From JAGLOK01 sp963675575 (lineage in GTDB: Bacteria; Bacillota; Clostridia; Christensenellales; UMGS416): a stretch of DNA of 64,000 nucleotides. The position numbers were made by a program, and so were the translations under genes. The stretch's first letter is position 1; each line of letters starts with the position of its first letter. This document shows, one piece after another, positions 34,742 through 43,411 of this stretch. The stretch spans positions 2,604,001-2,668,000 of the forward strand of contig OY776378.1 of NCBI GenBank assembly GCA_963675575.1. The letters are read 5' to 3'. The notes beneath the pieces are model-generated. The model had not been told where the DNA came from. It worked only from the letters and a program-made list of their open reading frames with translations, and ran no database searches.

Positions 34742-35980
34742 ATGATGAAATTTCCTGATATTTTTAAAAAAGAAGTTTTGCTTTTTGACGGCGCAATGGG
34801 CACTCAGCTTCAAGCCAAAGGCTTAAAGTTTGATTTTCCCGAAGAGCTGAATCTTTCGCATCCTGAAGATGTATATGATATCTATAAATCATATGTTGAT
34901 GCGGGCGCAAAAGCTATAGAAACAAATACATTGGGCGCAAATCCAATCAAGCTTGAAAGATTCGGTATGGCAGACAAAACCGCTCAAATAAACAGCACAA
35001 GCGTCGCACTTGCAAAAAAAGCCGCTGAAGATAAAGCGCTGGTTGCACTGTCAATCGGTTCTTCGGGTGAGCTTTTAAAGCCATTTGGACCGCTTGATTT
35101 TGATATCATTGCAGATTCATATAAAGCGCAGATTATAGGTGGACAAGACGCCGATTTGTTATATTTTGAAACGCTCACAGACTTATCGGAAGCCAGAATC
35201 GGCTTGTTGGTCGCGCGGGAAGTTTCCACTCTGCCTGTTGTTTTGTCATTCACTTTTGAATCCAACATGAAAACCGTGATGGGCAATCCTCCCGAAAGTT
35301 GCGCTATCTTTGCCGACAGGATGAAGCTTGACGCATTGGCTATAAATTGCTCTGGCGGCCCGGAAGAGCTTTTACCGGTTCTAAAAATATTGAAAGAATA
35401 TTGCTCGCTGCCCATTATCGTTCAGCCGAACGCGGGCCTTCCGGAGCTTGTAAACGGAGAGACACAATTTCCTTTCGATGCTAAAACCATGTGTGAAAAA
35501 ATGAAACCGATTGTAGCCGCCGGCGCATCATCTATTGGAGGCTGCTGCGGAACAACACCACAGCATATAAGCCTTTTAAAAGAAATGCTTGAAGACAAAG
35601 TACCGCCCGAAATCAATCAAATTGATGAAAAATATATTTGCTCAAGGCGCTGCTTTGAAAAGCTAAGTGACGCTATTGAAAAAAGCTACGTATTTAAGCC
35701 CGCCGAAACTGCTTCTCCCTATGATTTGATGGATATCGTTTTTTCATTGGGTGATGCCAAATCTGTAACTTTAGATATTTCGGACTTATCTGAAGAGAAA
35801 ATCAAAGACCTTATGGAAGAAGGTCAGGATATGCCCGGGAAACCCTTGATTTTCAAAGTAAATACCGCCGAACAGACAGAAAGCGCTCTGAGGTATTATC
35901 ACGGCATAGCCGCTGTTATTTCGCAAAATGGTTCAGGCATAAAGGAAATAGCAAAAAAATATGGCGCATATATAATCTAG
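34742..35980 (+). CDS. Homocysteine S-methyltransferase-domain protein with short pterin-binding-like C-terminus
   Basis: About 412 residues. Residues 1-290 are the MetH/BHMT barrel: LLFDGAMGTQLQAKGL, ETNTLGANPIKLERFG, and the zinc ligands in LAINCSGGPEE and IGGCCGTTPQH. It thus binds homocysteine and accepts a methyl group. The last 100 residues (from about 310) resemble a fragment of the pterin-binding domain (KPLIFKVNTAEQTESALRYYHG, then IAKKYGAYII) but are too short for a full barrel. No B12 domain follows. The start is ATG 34742 with GGTGGG four bases upstream (34745 equally possible). It could work with the separate corrinoid protein at 10260 as a split methionine synthase; that is inference. 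Confidence 0.8.
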   Translation: MMKFPDIFKKEVLLFDGAMGTQLQAKGLKFDFPEELNLSHPEDVYDIYKSYVDAGAKAIETNTLGANPIKLERFGMADKTAQINSTSVALAKKAAEDKALVALSIGSSGELLKPFGPLDFDIIADSYKAQIIGGQDADLLYFETLTDLSEARIGLLVAREVSTLPVVLSFTFESNMKTVMGNPPESCAIFADRMKLDALAINCSGGPEELLPVLKILKEYCSLPIIVQPNAGLPELVNGETQFPFDAKTMCEKMKPIVAAGASSIGGCCGTTPQHISLLKEMLEDKVPPEINQIDEKYICSRRCFEKLSDAIEKSYVFKPAETASPYDLMDIVFSLGDAKSVTLDISDLSEEKIKDLMEEGQDMPGKPLIFKVNTAEQTESALRYYHGIAAVISQNGSGIKEIAKKYGAYII

Positions 35981-35992
35981 CTAAAAAAAAAG

Positions 35993-36018
35993 AAAAGTCC
36001 GTAAATTCACGGACTTTT
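35993..36018. terminator. Bidirectional intrinsic terminator
   Basis: AAAAGTCCGT, loop AATTC or AAATTC, ACGGACTTTT with A-rich and T-rich flanks. It lies between the convergent methyltransferase and lipoprotein genes. Confidence 0.85.
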
Positions 36019-36038
36019 TTATTTTTAACAATTAATTT

Positions 36039-36950
36039 TTATTCCCCTCTTACAAATGCGGATACAGCCTCTACGTCTTTTACTTCATCATATATCAATG
36101 AACGGAAATATCCTTCTTCTTCAACATTGATAACTTTTGGCACATGAAGATATTCCTGGTCGTTTTGTGCGCAGGCTAGGGCCATCTTTGCCAACTTGTT
36201 CCAGTCTTTTTCCTTGATATCGGTCAAAAAGTTTTCTTCAACCATATTCGCTATTTCTACAGCTTTTTTTTCGTCAATCTTCAAAGCGTTAACAGCCATT
36301 ATCAATGCGTCTATAATAGACTCATGCTTAGCTCTAAATTTTATTTCTTCGTCTTTTGTCGGATTTTCCTTGTCCAAATCATGATACGTATCCATGAAAT
36401 GTCCCGATATTTGTATTCCATTTAGAGTTTGTTTGCCCTTTTCTTTTATCTCCTGCCAGACGTATCCCAGAATCATTTCGACGGTTTCAGCCATTTCGTT
36501 TACCGATAAATCCGAAATCTTTATTTCCAGTCCCCCGAGAGCATCCACAATATCTTTTACACCGTGCATATTCATAACTACCCAGCCGTCTATTTCAATA
36601 TCAAATCTTTGGCTTAAGGTGTCTACCACTACATCTGCGCCGTAATCTGAATATAAAAACTGAAGTTGTGTCGCCTCAACATCTTCATCCAAAACAGGCT
36701 TTACTTTCATGTTGTATGGAAAAGTTGTAAAGCGCATTGATCGAGTGGCGGGATCTATTGTAATAAGTATATGAGTTAAGGCGTAATTTTGATTATTTTC
36801 ATTCGAAAAATCGCCGTTCATCGAACCCATAATCAATATACTGGTCAGCTTTCCGGGATAAGTCTCTTCAGTTTTCATTTCATCACATCCGGCAAAAGCT
36901 ATCGAAAGCAATACAGCTGCCAATAAAATGCAAGCCGCCTTCTTAAACAT
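36039..36950 (-). CDS. Lipoprotein related to LytR-CpsA-Psr proteins, catalytic residues apparently lost
   Basis: About 303 residues. The lipoprotein signal ends SIAFAGC, so it should be anchored outside the membrane. The following region keeps the LCP fold outline: LTSILIMGS, ALTHILITIDPATRSMRFTTFP, GVKDIVDALGGLEIKIS, and LNGIQISGHFMDTY where LCP ligases have L-x-G-x-x-A-L-x-Y-x-R. The arginines that bind the lipid pyrophosphate (PRD and R-x-R...DxxR..RQ) are absent: FPYN and HDLDKENP stand in their place. It is probably a non-catalytic or altered-function relative. The start is ATG 36950 (MFKKAACILL) with GGAG upstream. The active-looking paralogue is at 43412. Confidence 0.72.
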   Translation of the reverse strand: MFKKAACILLAAVLLSIAFAGCDEMKTEETYPGKLTSILIMGSMNGDFSNENNQNYALTHILITIDPATRSMRFTTFPYNMKVKPVLDEDVEATQLQFLYSDYGADVVVDTLSQRFDIEIDGWVVMNMHGVKDIVDALGGLEIKISDLSVNEMAETVEMILGYVWQEIKEKGKQTLNGIQISGHFMDTYHDLDKENPTKDEEIKFRAKHESIIDALIMAVNALKIDEKKAVEIANMVEENFLTDIKEKDWNKLAKMALACAQNDQEYLHVPKVINVEEEGYFRSLIYDEVKDVEAVSAFVRGE

Positions 36951-37054
36951 AATGTATCTCCAAAACAATTTTTAATATATTATAACATATTAAAAGAAAT
37001 GCGCCATGCGGCGCAAAAAAATAAAGAATATAAAGAGTGTAAGCCTCCAAGAAA

Positions 37055-38176
37055 TTATTTTCTCAATGCTGCATCAGGCGATACAAACTCTTTGTCCATA
37101 GCCTTAGCCACGGCTTCATAGGTGATGTGCCCTTTATATGTGTTAAGCCCAAGCATTAACGGCTTTGAAGACAACAGTGCCTCCCTAAGCCCGCCGTCCG
37201 CAATCTGCATTAGATAGGGCAGTGTAACTCCCGTTAGTGCCCATGTGGATGTGTGAGGCACTGCCCCCGGCATATTTGCTACACTGTAGTGAATGACGCC
37301 GTGTTTTTTATATGCCGGATTATCATGTGTTGTTATCCTGTCAATAGTTTCTACCGTACCGCCCTGGTCTATCGCGACATCTACTATGACAGAACCTTTT
37401 TTCATTTTTCGAACCATGTCTTCGCTGACTGTTTTTGGAGCTTTCGCGCCAGGAACCAATACTGCTCCGATCAAAACATCCGCCTGTTGCGTAAGATTGC
37501 CTAGCGTATAATCGCTTGACATTACCGTATTAATTCTGCCGTTAAAGTGCCTGTCCAATACCGCAAGTTTTCTTTGATTTATATCAAGAACTGTGACATT
37601 CGCACCCATTCCAACAGCAATCTGCGCCGCGTTTGAGCCAACTATGCCGCCTCCCACGATAACAACGTGCGCCGGAGCTACTCCGGGAACGCCGCCAAGA
37701 AGCATCCCACTTCCGCCATAGTAGGACTGCTGAAGCATGGCCGCCACCTGTATGAACATTCGCCCTGCAACTTCGCTCATTGGAATAAGCAAAGGAAGCG
37801 TTCCGTCATTCAGCTGAACTGTTTCATACGCGATTCCGGTTATTTTTTTGTGAAGCAAGGCTTCCGTAAGAATTTTATTTGGAGCCAGGTGCAAATATGT
37901 AAAAAGAGTTTGCCCTTCCTTCAACAAATCATATTCCTCGGCTATAGGCTCCTTAACTTTCACAATTATATCCGACCTATTAAAAAGCATATAAACATCA
38001 TTAATTATGTTTGCGCCGGCGGCTATATATTCTTCATTGTTTATTCCGCTGCCAAGTCCCGCATTTTCCAACACAAGAACTTCATGACCGTGATCCGCAA
38101 GGGCGTGCGCCCCCGCCGGAGTCAGCGCGACCCTGTTTTCATTGTTCTTAATCTCTTTCGGAACTCCAATAATCAT
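37055..38176 (-). CDS. ald: Alanine dehydrogenase
   Basis: Interconverts L-alanine and pyruvate plus ammonia with NAD. 373 residues, typical length. [34 protein letters not shown] (catalytic His), [11 protein letters not shown], the nucleotide fold [28 protein letters not shown] and VDVAIDQGG are all present. I start at ATG 38176, with GGGAGGA upstream, not at 38203. It follows the Lrp-type gene by 50 bp on the same strand, so the pair looks like a regulator-target unit. Confidence 0.96.
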   Translation of the reverse strand: MIIGVPKEIKNNENRVALTPAGAHALADHGHEVLVLENAGLGSGINNEEYIAAGANIINDVYMLFNRSDIIVKVKEPIAEEYDLLKEGQTLFTYLHLAPNKILTEALLHKKITGIAYETVQLNDGTLPLLIPMSEVAGRMFIQVAAMLQQSYYGGSGMLLGGVPGVAPAHVVIVGGGIVGSNAAQIAVGMGANVTVLDINQRKLAVLDRHFNGRINTVMSSDYTLGNLTQQADVLIGAVLVPGAKAPKTVSEDMVRKMKKGSVIVDVAIDQGGTVETIDRITTHDNPAYKKHGVIHYSVANMPGAVPHTSTWALTGVTLPYLMQIADGGLREALLSSKPLMLGLNTYKGHITYEAVAKAMDKEFVSPDAALRK

Positions 38177-38226
38177 CTTGTCCTCCCAAAAACAATATTG
38201 CATCCAGCAACTAAATGTTTTGTAAT

Positions 38227-38670
38227 TTAAGGCTTTACAGAGTGCATTTCCTTAATGGTTTTGAGAACTATAATCGTTCGCGTTCTTGCAAATTCATGAA
38301 GATTTCTAAGTTTTGTAAGAAGTTTTTCTAAAGACGCTGTATTTTTTGTGGATATACGTATCATATAATCATAGTCTCCGGTCAGATAAAAGCACGAAAG
38401 TATATCATTTTCTTCTTCCACAAGCTTCATAAACTTATTGGCTGTGGTTGTGCTTCTTAAAGTTACAAATAACAAAGCTTCCAGCTCCCTGCCATTTAAG
38501 TTAGGTTCAAGAATGGTGGTGAATTTCCTAACGATTCCACCTTCAACCATTTTTTTGATTCTATCCGCTACTGCAGGCGCAGATAGATTCACTCTTTTAC
38601 TAATCTCGCTAATCGCAGTTCTTGAATTTTCCTGCAATATATTTATTATCATTACATCAATAACGTCCAT
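38227..38670 (-). CDS. Lrp/AsnC-family transcriptional regulator
   Basis: The 147-residue protein has an N-terminal HTH (about 3-55: NSRTAISEISKRVNLSAPAVADRIKKMVEGG) and a C-terminal RAM/ACT-like ligand-binding domain (65-140) with the pattern CFYLTGDYDYMIRIS. Such proteins sense amino acids. Its place directly ahead of ald suggests control by alanine or another amino acid, like AldR or AlaR systems, but the effector is not given by sequence. Confidence 0.92.
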   Translation of the reverse strand: MDVIDVMIINILQENSRTAISEISKRVNLSAPAVADRIKKMVEGGIVRKFTTILEPNLNGRELEALLFVTLRSTTTANKFMKLVEEENDILSCFYLTGDYDYMIRISTKNTASLEKLLTKLRNLHEFARTRTIIVLKTIKEMHSVKP

Positions 38671-38831
38671 CTATACTTCCTTAAGTTTATTTTGTTATAC
38701 GCTAATTATTATACAGTAAAATAGTTTATATTCCTAGCATAATTAATTGTTTTCATTGTTTTACCTATTATTATTATTTTTTACCAAATTAGTCTTTTGC
38801 CACAAATCTTTCATTGTTTAAATATTTTTAC

Positions 38832-38860
38832 AAAAAACCGCTCTGGCATCCAAAACGGTT
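38832..38860 (-). terminator. Intrinsic terminator of the TetR-ABC operon
   Basis: On the minus strand, AACCGTTTTGG, loop ATG, CCAGAGCGGTT (11 bp with two G-U pairs), then TTTTTG. It ends transcription 26 bp after the permease gene at 38887. Confidence 0.8.
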
Positions 38861-38886
38861 CTTTATATTATGTATGGCTTCTACAG

Positions 38887-39690
38887 TTATATTACCAAAC
38901 TTTTTTTATTAAACAAAGTGATTGCCGCCCCGTAAATCAAAACAGTTGCTCCAATCAAAACCAAAGAAATTACAATCACAAATGAAGTGTCTCCGTTTAT
39001 TATCCTTTCGATATCCACTAACGTATAAATTGTAAAATTCCTTAACACTTGCAAATCCTCGCTGATTTCGCTTATCATTTTTAGCACGAACATAGCAACA
39101 GGTATTCCTACGCCAAGAGAGAGGGACAGCTTTGTTCCGCCGAACGCACAAGCCGCCAAAAAGGATATCGCGCTTACAACAAATGCGACAAGCACCGTTA
39201 CCAAATTTAGCTGCATGAAAAGCCCGATGTCCAGCATGCCCACCCACTGACCTGCTCTATATAGTATTGTAACTCCTACATTCACAGCAAAGATTACAAC
39301 CAATGCACACAGCATATAAATAGCCTGAGTTATCATAACTTTCACGCGTGTGTTGGGAGTGGCAAGAAGATACGCCATTGAACCTGTGTCCACATGTTTT
39401 GCAACAAGCGAATTGGCGAGAACAGAGCTTCCTATCATGGGGAATATAAGCATTATAAAGCCGTAAAGGTAATTGGAAAGATATGGCGTAAGCTCCGCGA
39501 CCAAGTTATCAAATCCCAAGGCCTTCAAAAAGCCTTCAGGAAGCATTTCAAACATTTGCTGCATCTTCTCAGCACTTGTTGGGTCATACATCGCGATAGA
39601 CGCCGCTACGTAAATCATCACAAACAAAGTAACGCCCACAACTATTGCCCATGTTGATTTTAAGTCCGCTTTAAATAAAGTCCAACTCAT
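38887..39690 (-). CDS. ABC-2 type membrane permease
   Basis: The 267-residue protein has six predicted membrane helices. The N-terminus MSWTLFKADLKSTWAIV and an external loop containing DPTSAEKMQQMFEMLPEGFLKALGF are typical of the ABC-2 subfamily found with BcrA/YhcH-type ATPases in Clostridia. It overlaps the upstream ATPase gene by ATGA. If the ATPase is inactivated by its amber codon, this subunit would be left without its motor. Confidence 0.85.
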   Translation of the reverse strand: MSWTLFKADLKSTWAIVVGVTLFVMIYVAASIAMYDPTSAEKMQQMFEMLPEGFLKALGFDNLVAELTPYLSNYLYGFIMLIFPMIGSSVLANSLVAKHVDTGSMAYLLATPNTRVKVMITQAIYMLCALVVIFAVNVGVTILYRAGQWVGMLDIGLFMQLNLVTVLVAFVVSAISFLAACAFGGTKLSLSLGVGIPVAMFVLKMISEISEDLQVLRNFTIYTLVDIERIINGDTSFVIVISLVLIGATVLIYGAAITLFNKKSLVI

Positions 39691-40574
39691 TTCGTCTCAC
39701 CTTCCTTGCCATAGTATTTCATAAACACATTTTCTATAGACTGCTGCTGTGACTCAAAAGCGGTCACATTATATTTGGATAGCTCCTTAAACATATCTTT
39801 ATAGTTGCCGTCAATAAAAATTCGCGCTTTATTTTTTTTCATCTTTTCCGTTTCAAGCTTTGAAGACATCAATTTTTCTATGTCCTCTTTGGTTTCAAAC
39901 GTCACAACATACACTTTTTGCTTCATCACATCCAAAGATTTTATCTCTTCTGTCGCGACTATGCGTCCATCCCTTATTATACTTGCCCTGTCACAGCTCT
40001 TTTGCACTTCCTCGAATATTTGAGAAGACATAAGGATGGTTTTTCCTCTTTTTTTCTCCTCATCGATAAGCTCCATAAAAATATTTTGCATCAGAGGATC
40101 AAGCCCGCTTGTGGGTTCATCAAGAATATATATTTCAGGGTCATGCATGAATGCTGTGACAATGCCAAGTTTTTGCTTCATTCCTTTAGACATTTTTTTT
40201 ATTGAACCGCTGGTGTCCAGCTCAAATCTATCGATCAAGTTGTCCCTCAGAGTAATGTCTTTTGTTTTTCGCATGTCCCCGATAAATTTCAGAAACTGCA
40301 TACCGGTCATATTGTTGAAAAGCGCCATTTCACCAGGCAGAAAGCCTACAATGTGTTGTAGCTTCGAAGCGTCTTTTCTGCAATCCATTCCCTTAATCGT
40401 GCAACAACCTTTGTCCGAGTTTGTAAATCCCATAAGGTTTCTAATGGTAGTCGTCTTGCCGGCGCCGTTAGGTCCAAGATATCCGAACACCTCACCTTCT
40501 TTTACTGCAAAGTTTAAATCAAATACTCCTTTGCCGCTTTTGTAAGTCTACGTTAGGTTTGCAACTTCAATCAT
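39687..40574 (-). pseudogene. ABC transporter ATP-binding protein interrupted by an amber codon at position 9
   Basis: From ATG 40574, which has GAGGTGA upstream, the frame reads MIEVANLT-stop-TYKSGKGVFDLNFAVKEGEV and continues without further breaks to 39687. The stop is TAG at 40548-40550, exactly where relatives have Lys (NLTKTYK), so a single AAG-to-TAG change explains it. The rest is a complete ATPase: Walker A GPNGAGKTT, signature KKMSKGMKQKLGI, Walker B IYILDEPTSGLDP and H-loop MSSQIFEEVQ. An internal GTG at 40490 could restart translation but would lose the first 28 residues, including the aromatic A-loop (TYKSG). TAG serves as a normal stop elsewhere (8888, 35980), so recoding is unlikely. 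Confidence 0.85.
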
Positions 40575-40583
40575 TCAATCACC

Positions 40584-41249
40584 TCATTTTTTATAATTTT
40601 GTTTTACGTATTCCAGGTATTTTAGTGTTTCTTCTTTTGCTAAAACCATATGCTCTTTTAAGTTCAAAGCTCCATTTAATATAATCTGTGTAAATTCAAG
40701 ACTTTCAGCGAATTGATTATACACATTTTGATCATCTGACATAATGCCATTTGTGATGTCACTGTAAACCTGAATCATCTCGCGCGCAAAAAGCCGTGCT
40801 GCTTGTTTGGGAAACTCAGTATAAAAGAGCTTTTGCTCTATTCCTTGTTCAATTAACGCTAAATAAGCATTTGCGGTTGTCATTTCAAAATTCTTTGCCA
40901 TTGCCTGAATTATTCTTGTATTGCCCTCAAAATAAAGCATCTTTGATATTCCACGGCTGTTTGAAATCTGATTTTTATTATACTCTAAGCCTTGTCTATA
41001 AATACTATTGATACGATCAAAAATAGATTTAGATGAGTCCTGTAGTATTAACTTTTGCTTTTCTTCAAGCTCCACTACAAAACCATGAGCAATGACTTCA
41101 ACAACATCCTCCTTTGATGAAAAATGATGATAGAAACCACCCTTAGATGTACCTGATAAATCTACAATTTTCTGCACACTTGCTTTTTCGTACCCATACT
41201 CACAGAAAAGTTCATAAGCAGCAGCAACAATTTTTTCTTTTACGTTCAA
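40584..41249 (-). CDS. TetR-family transcriptional regulator
   Basis: The 221-residue protein has a canonical N-terminal HTH (residues 5-50: AAAYELFCEYGYEKASVQKIVDLSGTSKGGFYHHFSSKEDVVEVI split over helices 1-4) and a helical ligand-binding domain. It is the first gene of the unit with the ABC ATPase (9 bp downstream) and permease, so it most likely represses this exporter and responds to its cargo. The palindrome at 41269-41281 lies in its promoter. Confidence 0.92.
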   Translation of the reverse strand: MNVKEKIVAAAYELFCEYGYEKASVQKIVDLSGTSKGGFYHHFSSKEDVVEVIAHGFVVELEEKQKLILQDSSKSIFDRINSIYRQGLEYNKNQISNSRGISKMLYFEGNTRIIQAMAKNFEMTTANAYLALIEQGIEQKLFYTEFPKQAARLFAREMIQVYSDITNGIMSDDQNVYNQFAESLEFTQIILNGALNLKEHMVLAKEETLKYLEYVKQNYKK

Positions 41250-41268
41250 AGATATTTCCCCCTGACAA

Positions 41269-41281
41269 ACCGACGGTCGGT
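41269..41281 (-). promoter_or_regulatory. Candidate TetR operator
   Basis: ACCGACGGTCGGT is a perfect 13-bp palindrome of the GC-rich type seen in many TetR operators. It lies 20 bp upstream of the regulator's start codon, in an otherwise AT-rich promoter. Confidence 0.65.
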
Positions 41282-41346
41282 CTGTTTATAATATAATAAT
41301 AAAATTTAATTGTAGACTTAATTTTTACAAAATTCCATAATTGTGC

Positions 41347-41380
41347 TTGACAGCTTATTCTATGTATAGTATTCTATACA
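41347..41380 (+). promoter_or_regulatory. Promoter and 18-bp palindrome of the XRE/membrane-protein unit
   Basis: TTGACA (41347-41352), 17 bp, TATTCT (41370-41375). The perfect inverted repeat TGTATAGTATTCTATACA (41363-41380) covers the -10 box, so its binder would repress. The HTH protein encoded next is the obvious candidate. Confidence 0.7.
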
Positions 41381-41418
41381 TGTTGAATAGTTTGCTATAC
41401 GGGGTATGGAGGTTAAAA

Positions 41419-41652
41419 ATGCCATTACTAAACAATTTAAGACGAATACGATTTGAATCGAATGAAATGTCCCAGCAGACATTAGCAAAAAAAGTAGGAG
41501 TCACAAGAATGACTATATACTCCATAGAAAAAGGTAAGTATGTTCCTTCTGCATTGCTTGCGATTAAAATTGCATTTGTTTTTAATAAAACAATGGAAGA
41601 AATATTTTATCTTGACGAATCTGAAATAAAGGAGCTTAAAGAAAATGAATAA
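41419..41652 (+). CDS. Small XRE-family HTH regulator
   Basis: The 77-residue single-domain Cro/CI-type protein has HTH helices in MSQQTLAKKVGVTRMTIYSIEKGKYVPS and ends in a short acidic tail. This compact type (YozG-like) usually precedes a membrane protein gene in Bacillota. I start at ATG 41419 with TGGAGG upstream; the frame from 41341 would include the promoter. The next gene begins within its last codons (8-bp overlap). Confidence 0.9.
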   Translation: MPLLNNLRRIRFESNEMSQQTLAKKVGVTRMTIYSIEKGKYVPSALLAIKIAFVFNKTMEEIFYLDESEIKELKENE

Positions 41653-42538
41653 AACAATATCTTTTCAAAAAAAATATAACCTTCTAACCAAATCAGTAAA
41701 AATTACTATAATCCCAGTTCTTGTTATTTTTATTGCTTTAGTTTCATCGCTTATTTGGTTTTATAATAACCTTACACCTCAAAACTTGGGTCCTATGTGG
41801 CTTTCAGCTTTTGTAGCACTCAGTATCATTATATTAGGAGTTTTTCACATCATTATACTGTCAACTCTTTGGATTAGTTCTAGGATCGCAAAAACCCCCA
41901 GTATATTTCGATCCGTAGCCATTGCCTTAGGTTGCATTTCCATTGTATCATTGGCTATAAATGCTGTTGCACTAAGTGATATAGGTAATCAAATTACATC
42001 TGGTCTTGATTCAAGTAACGAATGGACCATATTACTAATTAATAATATTATACAGTTTCTTTTTCTTCTATTTTCATATTTTAGTTTACCTCTTTTTAAA
42101 GAAAAAAATGTATCTCCTTTTATTTTAAACGATGATATATTATTTATTACAATAAATGAAGTGGGAGTGTTTAGCAGTATTGCTGCTATATGTGCTATAG
42201 TATTTGGGTTATTATATTCTGCTTTTCAGGTATACAGAGAAGTAATTATTGTAACATATACAATTATAGCTCTTGCACCGTGGGGGCTTATGATAATAGG
42301 ATGGTTCCTGTCTAGAAAAAAAACAATATCAAGTTGGTGGGATGAAAAGCAAGTAAAGGATATGGGTCATTCTGCTCTCTTTAGTCTAATAATAATCATA
42401 TTTGTAGTAATGATCTTATATATTGCAAATCAATTGATACCTTCATTTAATGCTGATATTATTTGGTTTCCCTCTATTGTAGTAACAGCTATACTTAGCT
42501 TTTCTGCATTTAATACTGCATTTTCAAGATGTGGATAA
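41645..42538 (+). CDS. Integral membrane protein of unknown function
   Basis: 297 residues with eight predicted membrane helices and short loops; no enzyme or transporter motif is recognised. It is coupled to the small XRE regulator, an arrangement repeated in many Bacillota genomes for membrane proteins of unknown role. AT content is higher than in the flanking genes, and codons are rich in TTT and ATT, partly because the protein is so hydrophobic. The gene is followed by a strong terminator. Confidence 0.75.
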   Translation: MNKTISFQKKYNLLTKSVKITIIPVLVIFIALVSSLIWFYNNLTPQNLGPMWLSAFVALSIIILGVFHIIILSTLWISSRIAKTPSIFRSVAIALGCISIVSLAINAVALSDIGNQITSGLDSSNEWTILLINNIIQFLFLLFSYFSLPLFKEKNVSPFILNDDILFITINEVGVFSSIAAICAIVFGLLYSAFQVYREVIIVTYTIIALAPWGLMIIGWFLSRKKTISSWWDEKQVKDMGHSALFSLIIIIFVVMILYIANQLIPSFNADIIWFPSIVVTAILSFSAFNTAFSRCG

Positions 42539-42562
42539 TGCAACTATAATAGTATAATAAAT

Positions 42563-42601
42563 AAAAAGGAGTGAAACTTGCTGATTCTCACTCCTTTTTA
42601 T
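42563..42601. terminator. Intrinsic terminator
   Basis: AAAAAGGAGTGA, a 13-nt loop, TCACTCCTTTTTA: a 12-bp stem with A and T flanks. It can work in both directions, ending the plus-strand membrane-protein unit and the minus-strand TSUP gene. Confidence 0.88.
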
Positions 42602-42636
42602 TATTGTCTTTTCTCCTGTAAATCGTTATATATTTA

Positions 42637-43392
42637 TTAAGCTATTATATCCCATAATATTTTTATAAAAATCAGTACCACCACTCCAATGAGCATTGGA
42701 CGTATAACTTTTTCACCTTTTTTAATTGCAAGACCCGAGCCTACCCAGCTACCCATTATGCCAAATACTCCAGCAGGTATGGCAAGTAAAAATAGTACTT
42801 TACCACCTATCCAAAATGATAATAGCGCTGCAACATTTGACGATAGATTCACTACCTTTGCATTACCAGATGCTGTAGTCATATCCACACCAAAAAGCAT
42901 TGTATATCCTATTATCAAAAAAGTACCTGTTCCTGGACCAACAAGTCCATCATACATCCCTATTACAAATCCCATTACCATACAAAGTAAGATAACTAGC
43001 CATCTTTTAAAATGCCTGTCTATCTTTTCCCTTTTTGTAAATACTGCAATTCCCGCTAAAGGTAGCGCGCATAATATAATAATTTTAAGTGCATTCGATG
43101 AAATATTTTGCGCAATACTCGCTCCTATATACGATCCTGGTAAAGCAAATAGGGCTGATGCCAATGCTTGTAATAATATTATCTTATTACCCTTAAAATA
43201 TCTAAATGTGGCAACTATTGCCCCCATTGAAGCTGACATTTTATTAGATCCTGCCGCAAGCTGTGCAGGCAAGCCTAAAGCCAAATATGCAGGTAAAGAA
43301 ATAAGCCCACCACCGCCGGCTATCGAATCAATAAAACTTGCAAAAAACATAAGTGGGCAGATGACTAAATACATCCACCATGAGATTACCAT
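42637..43392 (-). CDS. TSUP-family (TauE/SafE) membrane exporter
   Basis: The 251-residue protein has about eight membrane helices in two repeats. Family signatures are FIDSIAGGGGLISLPAYLALGLP at the N-terminus and its counterpart GMYDGLVGPGTGTFLIIGYTMLFG in the second half, then TASGNAKVVNLSSN. Members move sulfite, sulfonates or other organic anions. The substrate is not shown, but rhodanese and thioredoxin genes lie 5 kb away. It ends at the bidirectional terminator at 42563 and follows the LCP gene by 19 bp. Confidence 0.9.
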   Translation of the reverse strand: MVISWWMYLVICPLMFFASFIDSIAGGGGLISLPAYLALGLPAQLAAGSNKMSASMGAIVATFRYFKGNKIILLQALASALFALPGSYIGASIAQNISSNALKIIILCALPLAGIAVFTKREKIDRHFKRWLVILLCMVMGFVIGMYDGLVGPGTGTFLIIGYTMLFGVDMTTASGNAKVVNLSSNVAALLSFWIGGKVLFLLAIPAGVFGIMGSWVGSGLAIKKGEKVIRPMLIGVVVLIFIKILWDIIA

Positions 43393-43411
43393 AATTCCCC
43401 CAGAACAAACC

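Noticed and set aside
40548..40550. Pyrrolysine decoding of the in-frame TAG in the ABC ATPase
   Set aside because: The position is a normal Lys in a non-catalytic N-terminal strand, not a methylamine methyltransferase site. TAG is used as an ordinary stop by other genes here (8888, 35980).
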